A stretch of 64,000 bases of DNA from Stropharia rugosoannulata (GCA_028532985.1 JANCIK010000004.1:2108001-2172000); one strand, 5' to 3'. Shown: positions 28,813 to 41,400, numbered from the stretch's first letter. Numbers and translations: made by a program. The notes: generated by a model not told the origin, from the sequence alone.

Positions 28813-30486
28813 CTAGACATGAGGGGTGAACTCAGTGGTAGAAATTACTTCCTGCACAAACATAAGTACACCAAGGACCCCTTGGAAATTGGCTATTGAG
28901 CAGAGCTCTGTGATTCTACCTTTGACTTGGACCTTATCAAGTACAGTTTTGAGCTTTGCAAAGGAACCAGTAGTATGTGCATCAAAGTTGGCTTGCTCCC
29001 ATACATCAATGTATTCTTGTGACACAAAAAGGAGGCAACTGCTCGAGATCAAGACCTTGTATGCTGGATGCATACTGTACCCCTTTCTCTTGATCAGATT
29101 TTGCAACTTGTGCGCCCTTTCCATATTTATCTTTTCAACCTTCTCTGTGTTGAAAGAGGACATCTGACTTCTCAAAACATGACCCAGTTGCTGTCTTAAC
29201 CAGTTGAGGACATCAAACTTTGAGGCACTTTCCACTGGGTTGTCAGCCAGATAAAAATAAAAATAAAAGTATAGGATGTCTAGAAGAGTTCAAAGGTGAA
29301 TGCAAGTTAATGACATATGATCCTGAATTTCAGTTATTACACAATGATACAAATAATGTTACATGGTATTACCTTGAAGGACAAGTACTTGTTTATGTCC
29401 TGTATGGAGACACTTGTCATGTCTAAGCACAGCGAGAGCTCAAGAATCTCTTCATCCTTGACAAGAATCTTGGCTTTGAGGTTGTCCACTTTGATTCATA
29501 GTGTGATTTTCTCCTGCTCCAAATTGTCAAGTCTCTCCTTTAGCCCATTAGTTCTCATTGTGACAGCTTCTTCCACCTCTGCCTTTAAGGCCTGTCTGAG
29601 CTCTTTAAGATACACAGAATCCTGAGCTGGCCCCTTATCCACATGCTTGGTTATTGCTACTGTTGTATCTGCATGCTCAGTTGTTGCTGCTGTTGTATCC
29701 ACTTGCACTGCTGTTGTCTCATTGTAGTGAGTAACAAGGCCATTGTACATAGTGACTAAGTTCCCAAACTCAGCTTTCATGGATTGCAGCTCATTACCAA
29801 GCTGAGTGTTTTGGGCCAAAAAAAAATTGATGAACCGCAACATGTTGTGTTCAAGGTGCAAGTTGCAGCCATAAAGATGTTGGATCTATATATTTTAGCA
29901 GATAATCAGTTATACAAGGAAGACTTGTTTGATAGAAGTTGAAGCTCATCATCACATCTTGGGTGGGAGGCTGCTGCTGCGGCACCGCACCTTGAGCACC
30001 AACCAAGTGAGCATTGATGGAATGATAACCTGAATGGCCCCATTGATATGATCCACTCGGAGTGGGAATTGGGACAAATGACACAGATGTAAAGTCAGGG
30101 GGATCCTGTAAATACAGACCTGCAAAGTTTGTTCTGGAAATGCTGTAGTAATGGTCAGGGATAGGTGTGGTATTGTGTGGGGGAACTGGAGTGGCTGGCT
30201 GGGTTAACACTAATATTGTGCCCTAGGTTTTGTTGTAGTAAGCACCTCCTGGCATGGGTGTGGTAGGACTAGGGACAAGGACTGGCCCTGTCAGCTGCAA
30301 ATGAGGGTCTTTAAGGGATGACTGGCTGCCCACCATAGTGAATGAATTATGGCCAGTAGAGTAGCCAGAACTTGAAAGCTGCTCTGATAGTTCATTGGAG
30401 CTGTCAGTATTGGCAAGGGAAGGATTGCTGTGAGCACTGCTTGGGATATTGCCAGTATCAACTGTTATAGGGCCGGGGTACAACAT
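28813..30486 (-). pseudogene. Spliced coiled-coil gene of unknown function
   Basis: Minus-strand exons: a Ser/Pro/Thr-rich N-terminal region (30486-30223), an in-frame TAG, a further Pro-rich block (30210 to about 29925), a coiled-coil block (29893-29370; NTQLGNELQSMKAEFGNLV, LKERLDNLEQEK) and a C-terminal helical domain (29292-28813; NWLRQQLGHVLRSQM). The junction 29370/29292 uses GTAATA and AACCCAG and keeps the frame. I do not recognise the family. The stop near 30220 may be a decay mutation. It could belong to a lost transposon. Confidence 0.5.
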
Positions 30487-31506
30487 TGCAAAGACTATGG
30501 CAAATCAAGTTGTACCTATATACTAGTAACTAATGTCTATATTTCTATGGCAATGCTAATTTTGAACAGTTCTTACTCTGTCAAACTACTCCTTTCTTTT
30601 GAAGTAATATCCAAAGAGTAAAGAATATAAAGGGTATGGATAAAGTTCATATGGTGGATATATATACACTGAAGTTGTTATAAGAATAGCAAAAAAAGGA
30701 CATGCAGATGTGTTAATCTATGTCCTCATAATGTGGATGAGCACTCACGGTATGGATGAAGGTTGGGAATTCATAAAGTCCAACTGTTGTATTTGGGCTT
30801 AGGGCAAGCTCTTGAGGGGCAGTATTGACCAAACAAATAAGATTTCTATCACCTCATACCGGTTCATAGCCATCTATTTATTCCCACAAGTCAAAAATCT
30901 CCCTCCATATTGTTGTCTTCATCAGACTTGTTGCTGCAGTTGGAATCATCATCCCCACAAGGCATATTAATATCTGTTTCTTCACTGTCCTGATGCCAGG
31001 GGTGCAAACATTGCCAGTTTTCTGCAATACATGCTATATTTTGCATATCCAACTGACTGTCCTCATGACCATTTCTGTCAATGGCTACTGTAGATTCTGG
31101 AGTTCTATGTTGTCCCTTATGGCCAATGCCATATCCCAAATACCTCATATACATATCTCAATCAACGAATCTGATAAATTGCATTAATTTAAATGGCAAA
31201 TTATTGAAAAGTGTGGTTCCACTCACATTCCCACATAATAGGTATTCCATTCAGTTGGGCTGGGTTCACTGACATTGGTCTGTTTGCTATCTTGAAAGGT
31301 TGGAATGAGATGACAGCCTCATAGTACACATGAGGGGTCTAAGAAGCCAAATGCGGACATGTCACTGTCAAGGGAAAATTGAACCTTAGGCAAACATGCT
31401 TGTAATCTTCTGGGCCCGCCATTACTACTGCACCTGTGCCGGCCCCTGCCCCTGCACCTGCCACCAAAGTGGCAAAGAAAAATACAAAGCTGGCAACCAG
31501 GGAGAA
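30487..31506. other. Mostly non-coding stretch with one short minus-strand ORF
   Basis: Apart from an 87-codon acidic minus-strand ORF (30891-31154, DSEETDINMPCGDDDSN), which could be an exon of a decayed gene, I see nothing recognisable. Confidence 0.4.
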
Positions 31507-31633
31507 CATCAGGAAAAACACTTTTTCAGAAAAAGTCTTTTAATTTTTTAAAAAGACTTAAAAAGACCCCAGGAGACCTGGGTCTCTAGGAGACTTTTAA
31601 AGCAAAGTCTCCAGGTATCAAACTTTTAAAGAC
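31507..31633 (-). mobile_element. Fragment of the AAAGACT-rich inverted-repeat element
   Basis: The reverse complement of about 48556-48684, one end of the 1.03-kb element at 47656, starting CAGGAAAAACACTTTTT. Only this end is present. It terminates Copia F in its RNase H region. Confidence 0.8.
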
Positions 31634-33764
31634 TTGTTGGACAGCATATGTGCAGTCTGCACAGTGTCCGGCAACCAAATACAGGAGGGTACCAACCAGA
31701 GACTGGTAAGGTAACTTAGCAAGGGCTGCACGGTCAGCAGCAGTGAACTTCAAGGGATCAGGGCAGTGGAGTTTGAGGCCTGGGTCCATGGGCACAGAGG
31801 CAGGGTGGGCATTGCTCTGACCAAACTGAGAGACAACACAGTCAATCAGTGCAGTCTAGGAGAGGGAAACAGTGCAGGCACTGCGATTGCAAGTGAAAGT
31901 GATGCCAACTATTTGGCAGACTTCTCCAAGATCTGATATGGTCCACAACTCTTTCATCTGTGCTTTAAAAGACTCGTTAAGGGACGGGGACGATGCAGTG
32001 GACAGAAAGTCATCGACATGGACAGCAGTGATGATGGTGCCGTTTGAATCAGTGCAGTAATAGATACAGGACTCACAAGAAAGATGTGTGAATCCCCACA
32101 AGAGCATGGCATCATTCATCATTTTATTCCAGATCTGCCCTGCCTGTTTCATACCATAGAGTCCTCTATGCAGTTTCCACACCCATGTTTCCTTGCCCTG
32201 TTCCTCAAAACCCCTGGGTTGCTCCATGTACTGTGTTTCATCTGTCGGAAGAAGACCATAAAGGAAGGCCGTTTTGATGTCGATTTGCTGTATGTCCTAG
32301 TCCAGTGTAGCAGCTATGTGTAGCAGAACACACCATGACTCCATGCAGACAGTGGGCGATGTGGTGGTGGTGTAATCCTTGCTGTAGATTTGCTCATAGC
32401 CTTTGAAGACGAAGCATACTTTGCAGCACTGCAAGGAGCCATTGGAGGAGTCAGTCTTGTTCTTCAGAACAGGCTTGCCTTTGTGAATGCAATTGCCAGC
32501 AGGCACCTCAGAGTGAGGGACCAATGTGTAGACACTGAGATCTCAGAGGGACTTGCATTTGTCCTCAAATGCTGCACACCACTCTGCAGCTTCGACAGGA
32601 TCATGTCATTGGGAGTCTTCCCAGTCCCGGGGTTCACTGTCTAGACTGAAGTAGCAGGGATCAATTGAGGAAGAGTCCACAACAGCAGAAAGGATGCAGT
32701 CAGTGTGTTCTGTGTCTGAAAGGTCGGGGTCATTGCATGTGGCATGCTGGAAAAGGGTGATCAGAGCATCAGTGGTAGCAGACTCGGACACACAAGTAGT
32801 GCCAGAATCAGCCAGAGAGGCACAGGCTGTGGAGTCAAGGAGAGCAGGGTCATTCCTCATTTTGTCAGTGCAGATGTCATCAAGGGTTTTGTGAGGCATG
32901 GACTCCAGTTGGCTCACTGGTGGTAACACAGGCAAGGGTGAGAATGAAGCTGCCTTAGCTGCCTGCTTTTGTGCATGCTGAGCAGCAGCATTAGCTTCAC
33001 TAGAAGCTATCTCTCAACAAACACAAGCCTCTTGGGACTCAGTGGCTGGTGATGTGGCTATACAGGCAGACTGCTGTGGCAGTGGTGGATCAACAGGGGC
33101 AGGAGTTGCAGTAGGTGATGGAGCAGCAGGGAGGACAGGAACAGTGGGCAGGGATGCTGAATTAGTACTAGGCAGTGGAGCCTCAGGAGCTGGCAGCAGT
33201 TTACAGTAGTCCTTGGGGAGACAGTCCTCTTCATCATCAGCAAAAGGTAAGGGGGTCAAGGATGTGCCCTGAACCACATCAGTCAGCATGGAAGTACTAG
33301 TGATAAGGTGTTCAGGGACTGTGGTGACCGGTGGTAATTCCTCATCGTGTTCAATGAACCGGACATGATATGAAGAGTACACTGTATGGGTAGTCCGGTC
33401 ATAGCATTGGTATGTTTTGGAGGTGATGTCATAGCCTACTAGCATGCATTCAACAGACCAAGCATATACCTTTGGGTTATGTCAATTGAGGATAAGGACA
33501 AAGCAACAACTGCCAATTTCGTGAAGATGAGAGTAATCAGGTGCATGTTGGTGCCAGGCCTCGAATGGGGAAATGTTATCAGGGAGGGACTTGACTGCCA
33601 TACAGTTATGTAGGTAAGCAGCAGTGAGGTAGAACTCAAGCCACATATCAGGGGGACACTTTGCATAAATATGCATAGTGCAGGCTTTTGCAAGCAGGGT
33701 GCAATGCAGGCATTCAACACGGCCATTATGTGCAGAGGTGTGAGCTGCTGTGAAGAGGAAGGAC
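31634..33764 (-). pseudogene. Copia F polyprotein, integrase end to reverse transcriptase
   Basis: Minus strand: end of the integrase core (TAAHTSAHNGRVE near 33730, then AYLHNCMAV), integrase C-terminal region (MLVGYDITSKTYQCYD, 33445 down), a long Pro/Ser linker, then RT (GLYGMKQAGQIWNKMM near 32150; catalytic VDDF near 32010). Several stops and frame changes separate the blocks, so this is a relic. Confidence 0.85.
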
Positions 33765-36741
33765 TATGGTGAGTTATTTGCACATTTATTCCCACATCCC
33801 CCCCTCTCCTGATTGGAGTCCGCCCCCTCCCTCTCAAAACACTTTAATCTCTGATTCCACCTGTAAAGCCCTCTAATTGAAGGTAACATACAGAGCTTCC
33901 ATTTTATGGAGTATAATTTGTATATTTTATTTATCTCATGTACCAATAATGCAATCACAATTTCACTACTTTATAAAATCAAACTTTTTTACTATTCTAA
34001 AGGTCTTGCTGATGATATAATCTTGTTAATAGCATATTCAACATGTATTAGTAATGTTACCCACATTGAATTGGCTTTATAAGGTTTGACACTTTGAGTG
34101 AGAGGGGGGAACAGTCGAGTGAGGGGGGGGGAACACTTGTGGGAAATTTAAATGATGGCACTGAATTTAAGAAAATGTGACTGTTTCTGGCCCATTTCTA
34201 TGAGTATAACAGTTTGGATAAATCAGAAAGATGTATACCATTATGTTTAAATACTGTACATAAGTTATAATCATAATACAATAAAATTCATCAGGAAAAT
34301 GACTTTTGTCCCCAGGGGCTTTGTATCTCCCTGGCACTGCCTTAGAGATCCTAAGGCAGCCAGGGCCCTTAGGTGCACTTAGGGCAAGGTCCCTCTGCAA
34401 ACAACCAGGTACAACTTTCCCAAGGCAATCCAGGGCAGCTCAAGGCATCCTAGGATCCACCAGATGTGCCTTGTATCATTCAAAGATGTTTATATATAAT
34501 GCCATTTAACAAGTACTATTCAAACTTCTTATAAAAAACAAGTTATATATTGACTCTAACTACACTAGATAATACAGTATTCATGTAGATACATATAATA
34601 CAACACAGTGATAGGGCGCTTATGAAGATGGTAATTCTGCTCGGAATAACACGTTCAGGGGCTCGTTAGAAAGCCTGAATTAATGCGAAGAAGCTCAAAA
34701 AAACTGCGACGCAATTGAAGAGGTTGTTCCCAACTTAGAGCAAAATTAGTCCAAGACAGGGAAGATAGAGGTGGACATGGCTACTCACAGGCATCCAGGA
34801 ATCTCAAAATTTGAGTAAGGAACACGTTCAAACCCCACATAAATGGTGAATAAACATGCCAAGTTGCGAAAGCCTTTGTTGAAAATTGAAGGAGGGAGAT
34901 GATATTCAACTCTGCAATAGTAGTCATATGGTCATTAGGGACATCGGATATTGAGGGCGTATCGGACGCCGTAAACTGGTCGATTAGTCGATACATATCT
35001 ATAGTAAAAGACTCCAAAAAGAATTAGCCAAAAATACGAACTGGAACCCAAGATATGAAGTACTTTACCTGGAGGAGGGAGGGGGAGGAGGAGCACATGG
35101 CGGATTTTTGGATTCTAAGCAACGATATATAGCGTTTGAGGGCTCGTTAGAAAGCTACAATCAAGGTGAGTTCATCATAGAATGAATTAAGGAGATTGGA
35201 GACGAACCTATGTCAGAATCAAAGAAATACCTCAAAACTCTGAAGTTGGACAACAACTTGAGGTGCAGGATGCTTGGTTGCCCCAAAAATTAAGCCGTCA
35301 CAGGAGCAAATAACTAATCTATTCTAGTAAGGTTTCCCAAAATTTGAAGTGCTCAGGATATCTAGAAGCACACCTATGAATTAATTTGTCCCACCTAGGG
35401 GAAAGGAGGAGATCTAGATTGAGGTCACCCTTAAACTCGTCAAATCATGCAATGAATGGTACTGTTGGATAGGTATCAATGAGACAAATCAGGAAATAGA
35501 GAAACCATACTGGTTGGCTGAGTATTGGCGAATATATGAGGAAAAATGCATCCTAAGGGCACTTGATACCTATAAGATAGTACTTGGAAAGTACAGGATG
35601 TATCACAGTGATCTTGGAGCCAGTTAGCAGAGGAATGAGAAGTTCTTGAAGGTCCAAAAGGAATTGAGGATATAGGTGGCCAGTGTCCGGAGTTATGGTA
35701 CTTTCAAGCAGAGGCAGTCCAGGGGCAGGAGGAGCACATCATGGTTGGATGGCTTCCAGGCATCGGAATCAATTGTTCAAGGGCTCTATAGAACGCCCTA
35801 ATGCCCAGGAGCTCATATGTAAAAAGAACAATGCAATAAACCCAACACATACCTTTAAAATTGATAAAAACATCGGAAATTGGGGGAAGGAGGGTAACAT
35901 AGCTGGTTCAGGCCTTCCAGACATCCAAATGCCTCAGTCTTGGGCTCGTTAGAATCGCTTAATTGTCCAAATTACGAATCTGGGGCGACCGAAGACTCGG
36001 AATAAACGGACAAGAAGGGAAATGGTGAACTGTTCCAATAGGGGTTTCCAGATGGTGCTAAGTTTGCGTGTTGAATACTGGTTTGTTAGGGATGTTCTTG
36101 GATGCATTAGAAGCGCATAAATGAGCTAAAGACGTACCAAAAGACTGCTTCATAATGCAGTCAACCGTTCCGATGATATACAGCAATCTCTATTGGAGCA
36201 GGCCCATTCCATGATCCATCCTTGTCTGCCCTTCTGACATAAATCCAAGCCCAGGTCAGGATCCAACAAGGTAGCAGCCACCAAGAACTGCCTGAGTAGA
36301 GTAGAGCCTAAGCATCCAAGTAAAGTTGGGTGAGGGAGGTGGGGAACATAAGAGTGAGGTGCAAGTGAACTTAGAGGACTTAGTTGACTTAGTGTGATAT
36401 TGGATAGGCTTACATAATCAAATTATCGGACTATTTGAAGTACTTGAATTGGCATGTCACCCACAGAATGTGTATCATTTTATTGTTTGAAAATCAACAA
36501 TGAAGGTGGGAAAAGTTGTTCAAGCTGGCTTTATTTCCCCATGTTGCATGAAAATTCAAAGCATGCCAGGGCATGCCAAGGCATCTCATGACGTCCTAAA
36601 GTAGTTAAAGGCCCCATCAATTGATGATCTGATCGCACTTTCCTAAAGTGCCCTCCGATCAAAAGTCTTTTTCGTGATGTTTCATGTTGTTGTGAGAGGG
36701 GGGGGGGGATGTGGGAATAAATGTGCAAATAACTCACCATA
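33765..36741. mobile_element. Inverted-repeat DNA transposon, 2,977 bp, inserted in Copia F
   Basis: Ends TATGGTGAGTTATTTGCACA and its inverse form a ~40-bp inverted repeat that runs into C-rich/G-rich tracts. It is flanked by a 7-bp duplication GAAGGAC (33758-33764 and 36742-36748). Removing it with one duplication rejoins the Copia F integrase frame exactly (VSFLFTAAHTSAHNGRVE). No transposase is visible; it is probably non-autonomous. Inside are degenerate copies of GGGCTCGTTAGAAAGC (near 34657, 35141, 35774, 35942). Confidence 0.85.
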
Positions 36742-38868
36742 GAAGGACACACTATGTTGTTTTAACCAGTCCATCATGGCATCGGTTTTCAGTTCCCCAT
36801 TATCCATATAGAATGTGCCTACTTTATCCTGAGTCAAGTTCTCTTGTTGTTGTGTCCATGCTTGTAGTTCAGATGTAGCATTATCCTTGTGCTGCAAAGG
36901 GACACTCCAGACATGAGAGGAATAGTCATCAATAATATTTATGGTGTAGTGGTATCCGCTACATGCTACTACAGCCTGAGGACCCTGGAGATCTACAAAC
37001 ACCTTCTCTAGTTGCCTTGTTGCTCTGTGTCCATCCCCCTCCTCCTGTTGTTTAGGTATGGGTGTCTTAGTCTGTTTGCCATGAATGCAAGCATCGCACT
37101 TAGGAGGGGTTATAGTAGCAATTGAAGGCAACATACCTAAGATGGTGCCCTTACAGGTCATGGATTGAATAATTCCATAGTTTGCATGTCCCATACAAAG
37201 GTGCCATTTGTGGGTGTTATGTACACAGGTGGTAGTGCTGAAAGCGGCATCAGGGCCAGTGGTACTTGCGGCTCCTGAGGCAATGGCCTTAATAGCATAC
37301 AAGCATGATGGCAGAAGCATCCCCTGGGCAACGAGATTCCAAGTAGCACAGTGAGTGAACCAGCAGCTTTTGTCATTAAAATGGGAGTCCAGCTGTGAGT
37401 CATGGGCCAGGGAACCAATGCTGAGCAGGCAAACAGATGCCTGAGGGACATATAAAACATCCTTGAGAAGTAGGAATGTTTCGTGGTCAATGGCAAGGCA
37501 TACATCACCAATCCCAGAAGCTTCAATGGCAGACCTGTTCACTCCCCTGATACAGTTGTTGATGGCAGGTTGAAGGTTGTAGAAATCATCATGCTCTGGG
37601 GAGATGTGGGATGATGCGGCTGTGTCTGTGTAGTAAGGATTATCAGTCATCAAGAGTGATATTGTGCTGTTGGGATTGTGGATTGTGGTTGTGACAAGGA
37701 TGTTGCCAATAGGTTGAACATCAGAGTTCCAATTGATTGAGGCGAAAGCATAATTGAGTCCTTCGACACCATCCATGTTCATTGTAAAATGGGCCTGATT
37801 AACAGTCAGCACTGATGGGAGTCTGGCAAAGGCAGCTGTATCAGTGATTGTGTGCTCGGTTTGAGAGGGGTCGTCTACATAGACTAGAAAGGCCTTCCTG
37901 TTGGCACCAACAGCAGTGGTAGCAATTTTTCCTGGTGCAGGCTTTGAGAAGGGAGTCGAGCCTTTTCCTTTGTTAGCAGGTTTCTTCCCAGTGTCCTTTG
38001 ACTTCTGTGCATGCGCTTCTTCAATGGTCTTCCCTGCCATTCCACCTCCAGCTTGGATACAGTACTTCTTGATGTGACAGGGCTTGCCACAGTTGTTGCA
38101 ATTGTCACTGGTGGCAGCTAAGGCAACAGAGACAGAGGGGGTGCTTTGCTTGCTTAAGTACAGCTGTTGATCACGCTCTAGATAAGATAGGAGGCTTGCA
38201 TATGTGAAGGGTGAGTCCTTGGATGCATTCTGCATGTCCCATTGGATGTTTGCCTGAACTTGCTCGAGTCCTGCTCCCATGTTCATCAGGCCTACGATGC
38301 ATGCAAAGGTGTCTTTGCTCAGACCTCCGGGCATTTCAAAAGCACGGAAAAGATCCTTTCCTTGAGTGCAAGCCGTAGCAAGCATATCTGGTCCACAAGC
38401 ATACACTTTGCCAACTATGTTTTGTATAAGTGCTGCCTGGCGAACAGGCCCTTCATTAACATGGCATGTTTCAAGGATTGTCCAGCAGTCTTGTGCAGTG
38501 AGTGATTCTTCGACAAGTTCTTGTTCCGTTTCAGTGCAGGCTTGGTGTAGGAATGAGAGTACAGTTAAGTCATTGCCGGCCCAGTTACAGAATGTGATAG
38601 GTTCATTATCTGGGTCAGGAGTGGTAGAGGCTGGTGCAGGGAGAATGTGCGATCTGAGTCAGCACATGCTGAGGTGATTCCTGATGCTGATCTTCCATGT
38701 GCACCAGTTGGCCTTCTCATGGTCAAGAAGTTTGCCAGCCCATGCTGCATGGAGGCGTGCGGGGAGCACAGAAGGGTGAGATGCATCAGTTGATACAGGC
38801 ATACTGTCTGAGAATTCTATTGCACTGAAGGATGATTCAGAAGGGTTTGGTTCGTCTTTAGTGGACAT
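36742..38868 (-). pseudogene. Copia F polyprotein: Gag, protease, integrase start
   Basis: ATG 38868 begins a Ser-rich Gag. A stop after about 70 codons and a break near 38410 interrupt it; the long frame 38406-36742 then carries a CCHC knuckle CNNCGKPCHIKKYC, a protease-like TDTAASSH (the usual DSG/DTG is DTA here), the pre-integrase domain (WHLCMGHANYGI...CDACIHGKQ) and the integrase start (VDLQGPQ, IIDDYS, FYMDNGE). It is continuous with 33764 once the inserted element is removed. Confidence 0.87.
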
Positions 38869-38993
38869 AAAAGATTAGGTGATGCCGAGGGCGTGCAAGA
38901 AGGGCTTTAGCAAGCAGGGTCGCAACAGAGAAGAGGCAAATAAGCAGCAGATGTTTGGGAGATATGTAACATGAGAGCTAGGTTCAATAGTCA

Positions 38994-39005
38994 GGGCTCA
39001 TAACC
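38994..39005 (-). promoter_or_regulatory. Copia F primer-binding site
   Basis: GGTTATGAGCCC on the minus strand directly follows an LTR end (CAATTTAACA). It is the same half-tRNA-Met type of site as in the unrelated Copia A-C, although this element's proteins are distant from theirs. Confidence 0.65.
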
Positions 39006-39126
39006 TGTTAAATTGAATATCCCTAGATCAATGTAAGTTACTGATGATCCCAAATGAGTATAACACAATGGTTAATTATAATTACCTAGATCAATGTAAG
39101 TTACTGATGATCTAGGTAATGTCATT
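39006..39126 (-). repeat. Copia F 5' LTR, part (rest beyond the LINE stub)
   Basis: The LTR boundary is TGTTAAATTG at 39006 (plus strand). The LINE stub 39127-39505 lies inside it; LTR-like sequence resumes at 39521. Its far end is not clear. Confidence 0.55.
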
Positions 39127-39505
39127 TTTTTTTCTTTCTTTTTTTGTAATCATGGCCTGAGCCAATTTATTATGCAGTGTCCGAACACAGTCCACACTGC
39201 GAAATACATCACAGAATACTACCTACAGTAGAGAGGGAAACATACTCCCCAGATGAGACATGATGCATGGAACAAGCAAGGCAAGTAATGCATCAGACAA
39301 GGCCCAGACACGCAAAAGTACATGTCATGGCAGAAAAGCTAGAGGAGACACCTTACTCTGTGATGGCCGAAGCACCCAGTATGGTTCACCATGCACTGCA
39401 CCTAAGGCTTTGTCCGAACCCCTTCTGGTGATGAGACCTGGAAAGCCACAACAGTCACTCATCATGCACCATTTAAGGACGGGGGACAGGCTGATGGGGT
39501 GCACA
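39127..39505 (-). mobile_element. LINE 3' stub with 15-bp target duplication
   Basis: A T-tract, then the reverse complement of the last ~380 bp of the LINE 3' UTR, without coding sequence. ATCTAGGTAATGTCA occurs on both sides (39112-39126 and 39506-39520). It is a severe 5' truncation of the family seen at 1-4192. Confidence 0.92.
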
Positions 39506-39520
39506 ATCTAGGTAATGTCA

Positions 39521-39784
39521 GTAATGTAGTCTGTAAGGTATGTTGTAAGTAACTCACCCCAAACAAGTATAACACAACAGTTGGGGTGACTGCTAATTCT
39601 ATGTAGTATTTATATTGTCCATCTTCCACTCTTACCCCTGTCTGTATGGCCAGTGTTAGGCCAATGTTCAAGCAACTGTGGCCACTGTCATGGCCATGGC
39701 CAAAGCATACTGCAGAGATCACTAATAAAAGCAAACAGCCATGCTTATATAGTGGCCTGTAAAGCAGTGCTCTCCAACAACCAG
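39521..39784. other. LTR-like remnant
   Basis: It shares AAGTATAACACAACAGTT with AGTATAACACAATGGTT at 39058, so it may be the rest of the Copia F LTR or a second copy. No gene seen. Confidence 0.35.
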
Positions 39785-40143
39785 GATTGGCACGACGACC
39801 GGCAGGCAACAACACCACTATCGAGCAGATGTGCAAACCATGCACACACAAGGACAAAAAACTCACATGGCTGCACTTCTATTTCAACCTGTTGAATGCT
39901 GATTTTGAGAGGGGACAAGATGGTGGGCCCCAAGAGCCCAGAGAGATGCTGTGGAAGAGGCTGTGCCCGCCACCGGTGTCCACATATGTTTACCCACTGC
40001 CAGCCCCCAACCCCAATGTCTTGGGGAGAAATTGTCTTCTCCCGTGCTACATTAGCCCTCTGACAGATTGAGCAGCACATTGTCTTTGTCACACACTGCT
40101 AGTCCATCAGATCAACCCAGGACATTGATCCTTCAACACAGCA
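39785..40143 (+). pseudogene. Plus-strand fragment of the KDZ-linked gene at 41401-43127
   Basis: It encodes GNNTTIEQMCKPCTHKDKK and RGQDGGPQEPREMLW...PAPNPNVLGRNCLLPCYISPL, closely matching the minus-strand gene at 42540-42170. It stops exactly where CACATAGGAC begins at 40144, so a transposon of that family inserted into this second copy of the gene. Confidence 0.8.
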
Positions 40144-41400
40144 CATAGGACAGTGGCTGGGTACTGTAGTACCGTAATCTATAGTAGTACAGTGAACTAT
40201 TATTATACCGTGGATCACAGAGTTATTTTGAGCTAATGAAAACCTAGTATATTACCATGCTACATGGGACTAATGGGAAGCTAGTATTTGACCATGAATT
40301 ACGGGGCCATTTTCAACAAATGGAATGGCCACTGGGGAGAACAACGACTGGCAATTAAAACAATTGGCCGCTAGTTTGTTCCACTAAATGTTGGATTTCG
40401 AACCGGCAACTGATCAAGATTTTGTCGTAATATTACAAAATTGTATCCATTGGCTGGTGAATGTCATTTAGGCTGGCGGTTTCATGTTTGGTACCTGGCT
40501 GCCTGTTCAATATTTAATTTGAAACTGGTGATCCATTGAATTTTATTATGATTGACCGGCAATTGGCAGAGACACAGCTGGCATCATTAGGTATCAACAC
40601 CGGCTGCCTGGTACAAATATGGCTGGCTGTTGTAAGCACAAATGCAACAGTGAATCACATGATCTTCTATGTGTATGATGGATTTGCCGGGGTTCTAAAA
40701 GAATGTACACCAGCAGTCAGACCGGCAGTTCTGCCTCATCAACTAGTGTTCATGTTTGGTAGGCCAGGCTGCATACAGTGAAATAACTAGTGTTTTATTC
40801 ACGCAAAGATACAGTCTGACCTAGTCTGAACAAACAGTGTTTAAATCTAGAACAAGGCCGGCGATTAGGCCAGCAGATGTCTCATTACAAAGGCAGATTA
40901 CCTCCTTTACAGTATATATACACTGTCACATATTGGGGTACATCTGCAATACTTGAGCAAGTCAAATGACTTACCTTCTACTGTCTGACTAATGGAGTAT
41001 GCTGAGACTGCCAGTGTGGCTGCTGGTGCCATTTGATCATTTTGTCTTCAAGCATGGAAGGCTCTAAGACATCAAGGCCAAATGCATACAGGCAAATTCC
41101 TAGCCCATTAACCTTGACTAACTGAGTTGTGGTTATGCTTAGTTTTTTGGTGAAAATCTACAATTGCAGATGTAACTGACTGAAAGCCTGCTTGGGGTAA
41201 TATAAACATGTTCAAAAAAATTCAATGAAATTAATCATACAAGTACATATGAATGCACAACTACATAAATAGAGCAAAAAAAACAAAACAAAAGAAGACA
41301 CAAGATGACCAAGGACGACCAGCAGTGCAATGCAATGGGACAAATTTGGTCAGCAAGATGCTCAGACCTGCGAGTCCACTTCCCCATCTGCATTGGTGTC
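40144..41400 (+). mobile_element. Left end of a KDZ-type transposon (terminal region)
   Basis: It starts CACATAGGACAGTGGCTGGG, the same terminus as the foldback element at 23825. The next 1.2 kb is non-coding, with repeated CCGGCAACTG/CCGGCAATTG-like motifs (near 40398, 40556, 40600, 40730) that may be subterminal binding sites. The matching right end is not in the window, probably because Gypsy G and later insertions split the element. Confidence 0.65.

Larger units (their letters stand above)
31586..38868 (-). mobile_element. Copia F, old minus-strand element split by a 2,977-bp insertion
   Basis: Gag, protease, integrase and RT are recognisable from 38868 down to 31634. It differs in sequence from Copia A-C. 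Its primer-binding site lies at 38994-39005. The integrase is interrupted by the inverted-repeat element at 33765-36741. RNase H and the 3' LTR are lost at the AAAGACT element fragment. Confidence 0.85.

Noticed and set aside
31339..31521. 60-aa minus-strand ORF with an Ala/Gly stretch as a membrane peptide
   Set aside because: Short, overlaps the MITE fragment at its start, and has no neighbouring exon support.
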